Under the pieces are notes generated by a model that worked only from the letters and a program-made list of their open reading frames with translations, was not told where the DNA came from and searched no databases. The translations under genes and the position numbers were made by a program. Source: Ascaris suum (Eukaryota > Nematoda > Chromadorea > Rhabditida > Ascarididae). From it: a DNA stretch of 64,000 nt. Below are positions 60,664 to 64,000 of the stretch, piece after piece. How positions within the stretch are numbered: position 1 is the stretch's first letter; the number at the start of each line of letters is the position of its first letter. The stretch spans positions 806,001 to 870,000 of the forward strand of contig CM024187.1 of the NCBI GenBank assembly GCA_013433145.1. Reading direction: 5' to 3'.

Positions 60664-63600
60664 ACTGGAAGTTTTTGATTCGCATTGTGCTAGACAAATG
60701 CATTTATCGGTTGAAGCTAAAGTACCGTCCAAAATTAGACGTAAACTACTGCAGGAATAACTGATAAGAACATTCCATTTTTCACGTAAGGACAAGATGA
60801 AAGTGAAAAGAGCAGGAGCGCGGGACCCCGTTTTCTGCTTTGCACTCCATTTCAATTCATTTTGGCCGAAAACTTTCATATGGTTTGAGTCAACTCTAAA
60901 CGTGTAGTTACTCCGGATCAACACCGATGTAATTTTCGATCATCTACCACTTGTCATGCAGCTATTGAGTCAGTTGGCAGACAAAAAACGGAGCAGTCCT
61001 ACCGATCGCATTCTAACAAACATTGCTTTCATCCTGACATGTTGCACATTGAGATTGTGCTTCCCTACGTCGGAAGAACGGCGAAAGCGCGCATTTTTTT
61101 CAAGGGTTTACTTCCGCAAGGTCATCGCAGCTTGAGAAGAATTAAAGAATGCCATTAGTGTCGAATTAGAGGGAAGGTTTATCAATGAACTGAAGTGTTT
61201 ATCGGTCTTTTATCTCTGCAATGAATAATGTGGCCGATTCCTACGAGAAGCCTTATGGATCGACGCGTAACAAAAACAGCGAAAAGCGAAGACCAATGAA
61301 GTTACTTCGCAGCGAGGCATGTGGGCATTAGACGAAAGCATAAAGGAAAAAAGCACACATTGTTGAGAGATTAGCGAATGGATGTTGTCATAAATAGAGA
61401 GAATGTGTCCGCGATTGGCTTTAATGGGTACGCGACGAGGAAAGCCGATCAACACAGCTACTGGTGCCGAGATTAACGCTAATTCGTCTCAACGCAGCAG
61501 TTCTCATTTTATGCGGACGCATCAACGCTCACGGTGCAATAATCACACACCGACCTATAAGGAAATAATATCGAAGAGATTCCTCACTAATAGATCGCCT
61601 AAATAATTTTTAATTGATATAGTCAAAAATGGGTTCTCATTCTGAAAACTATCAATTGAGACAATACAATTGACCATCCTATTAATTAAAATAAAAGTCA
61701 ACGAGAACACTCTTTGTGGAATACCGAATAAGCGCCTCTGCTAAGCATTTTTGATTGACTCAGTGTTCGATATAACATTTGGCTGAGAGTGCCCGATGTT
61801 AGGGCGTCAGCATATAATGTACTTTCTGCGGAAGTGCCTCATTACACTTATGTTGTAACCTCTTCAGTACACAGTTTGCAACTCTATAAGTATCATGAAA
61901 TTTTTGAACTCTGCAAATTAAACTTCGGTTAGCACAAATTTTTCTGTCCAAATCACTGATTTCTCTAGCTGATGATACTAGTGTAAGGCCTTATTTTTAT
62001 ATGAAGCAACGAATATCTCAATAATCAGTGTTAATCAGCACCTCTTTTTCATGAGATGATACGGGCTGTCAACTGAATCGGGATAGGAATGTAATTAAAT
62101 ACACCGCCATTGCATATTAAATTCGACAATAATAGAAGAGCCAAGTATCGATTAGATGCCTTGAATTCTTGAAATTATAAGTCCTTCGCAAAATCCCTAA
62201 AGTTTCTGATTACTTCCTCGCAATCTCAACGTTTATATTCTCAGAAAGAAACATTCACACCTCACTGCAAATCTATGATGCTATCATTCTAGTATTATAA
62301 TCGGGCTTGCGTCGGTTTCACACTAACTCTTTCCCCTTAGTTCATTCGGTTCTACAGCGTTTTCACCTCATGAAAGCTCATTTATAACACCACAACAGAT
62401 GCATCTTAGTTTATTGCTAATGAATGCATTCTATTGAACTAAACATTATTCAAAGATCCCAATAATTCTGCCGTAAAATACAAAGAATTGCTGTATCATT
62501 TTGATCACCACGATTAATATAGTTTCATTTGGTTCATTTAGTAGTAATAAATAGGGTTAAAAATCCATTTTAAGGGACCGTCCTATGTTTTGACACAACG
62601 GGTAAGCGGGGTACCTTGATGGAAAAGATAAATGAAGTTGATGAACGATGATGATGCAGACTTCCCTTCCCCCCCCCCCCCCTCTCCTTTCAGCTGTTGA
62701 ATTTCTGCTTGCAGAACCCAGTTTTGCCCATTTCCTTGTTTTCATTCGGCCGATTAAGCTCTCACATTCCCCTACAACCGAAAGGTTGACACTTAGTGGG
62801 TGTTCGAGAAGGCTAATTGACGATCCGTGTTTACGTTCAAGTTGCGAGGATCTAGGCCTTGCGCGCACCGAATCACTTGAGGTTTTGTGAATGAAACGCT
62901 TTTTTCAAAAAAAACCGTGTACTAACAAATTTTTTGCAAAACCATACAGAACTGTGAAAGCAAATCGCGCATAGTAATAATCATCGATTGAATAAGGTGG
63001 TAAAAAGATAGCACATTTATGTGCACCTATGTTCCATTTAGAAAAAATAAGATGAGCAAAAAAAAAAAAAAGAAATCAAAACGAAACATTCCGAAATTGA
63101 AATTAATATGTGTTGATGAATTAATCAACATTAAAAGTAAGTTGTACTTTATTAGCAGCAAAGAAAGTTGCAAAAAAAGTTCTAACATTCCCTAATAATC
63201 GCTCTTAAAGTCGTGAGCATTAGAAAAAGCGAAAACTTTCTGCGTTTAATAATCGCCTCCCCCCCCCCCCCCCCCCCTATATTCACACTTAATAATTAGT
63301 AACGACTGTCTTCGACATCGATTCCATGCGTTGCAAATTCTTTTGAAATTCTGCAATTTGGCCAGTGCGTTTCTTCGTTTATTTATTTTTCTCCATATTG
63401 GGGAGATTCATCGAAAGTATGCAGCAGCGAGAAAACTTTGAAACAAGAATATAAAAACGGGTCTTTATAACTGAATGCAAAATTAAATTCTGTAGGGTGA
63501 TGTATGTTTTGTGCCCGATAGCCTCAGCTCAGAAACTGTTGAAGCTAGAGCTGCAAATTTTGACAAGTAAAAGCTAGAGCAATATAACGCAGATATCAAC

Positions 63601-64000
63601 CTCCAACTTGACTCAAGGATTTTAGGTCGCTATAGAAATTTAAGTGAGAGGAAATTACACTATTTTGTGATCGGTTGGGTCTAAAAGCGCGTAGAAAAAC
63701 GAATTCCTCACAAAAGATTCATTGAAGCGATCGTCGTCCATTGTAACATCGGTGCATTATCTCGCTTATTGCATTATTTGTTGGCAAATTTATGGCACTG
63801 GTATGATCATCGAAATCGATAACACTGATCCGTAGGGCAAATTTTTTCCACCTGTCTTCTTTTGAACAAATAGATTTCTTCTCCTCACTAATGAAAACTC
63901 ATCTTCCGCGTTCTAAAAACGATCCCCCTCCCCCCCCCTCCCGCCCCCAAAGACTGAAATAGTCTCCATCATGTGGCGTCAACTTCCCTATTGAATTCGA
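60664..64000. other. no supported gene
   Basis: Both strands are open at about 61210-61480 (minus ISAPVAVLIGFPRRVPIKA; plus ATG frame 61403-61606 with TATGAEINANSSQRSSSHF) at raised GC, so one may be coding, but I cannot decide which. Pure C runs occur near 62670, 63258-63277 and 63925. The rest is AT-rich with nothing recognisable. Confidence 0.35.
63258..63277. repeat. poly(C) run
   Basis: About 20 consecutive C on the plus strand. Confidence 0.9.

Overview
This is nuclear DNA from a nematode, most likely a clade V (strongylid or hookworm-like) species. The sequence is AT-rich, the genes are broken by short and long introns with TTTCAG/TTTTAG-type acceptors, and two families typical of nematodes can be read: a transthyretin-like (TTL) secreted protein and a KGB-1-type JNK MAP kinase. 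There are no bacterial operons, rRNA genes or CRISPR arrays. All gene models were joined by eye from exon phase and splice signals.

Firm genes. (1) Minus strand, 194-975: the last two exons of a CHH/ITP-type peptide hormone precursor, with the six-cysteine pattern of that family. (2) Minus strand, 28185-39313: a seven-exon, 11-kb kinase gene whose exons cover the whole kinase domain from the glycine loop to the C-lobe. It carries an in-frame TAA exactly where the catalytic lysine codon should be, and an unusual S-I-Y activation-loop motif. (3) Plus strand, 56738-59249: a four-exon TTL gene.

Probable or possible genes. These rest on phase-consistent exons with good splice sites but no recognised family: minus 5187-6033, minus 7157-7711 (small secreted protein with CxCPYC), minus 8754-9163, plus 9608-10187, plus 12620-13081, plus 17068-17244, minus 50650-51082, minus 55472-56119, and a transmembrane exon nested in a TTL intron (minus 58360-58524). 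There is a possible cyclin-box exon at minus 59926-60082 and a small secreted ORF inside a kinase intron (plus 30563-30736). In DNA this AT-rich, open frames near 100 codons occur by chance, so single ORFs without homology get low scores.

Repeats. Degenerate CR1-like LINE fragments lie on the minus strand between about 43.9 and 49.6 kb, and a Tc1/mariner-like remnant lies at 14.2 kb. There are three long (AT)n tracts, two perfect hairpins and several homopolymer tracts. A roughly 1-kb block at 54.64-55.66 kb has strong strand asymmetry (A/C-rich on plus, G/T-rich on minus).

A recurring theme is that three exon ends, in three different genes, fit their families best if the intron starts with GC instead of GT. 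The genes do not form an evident pathway. They look like independent nematode genes (peptide hormone, stress kinase, secreted proteins) separated by repeat-bearing intergenic DNA.
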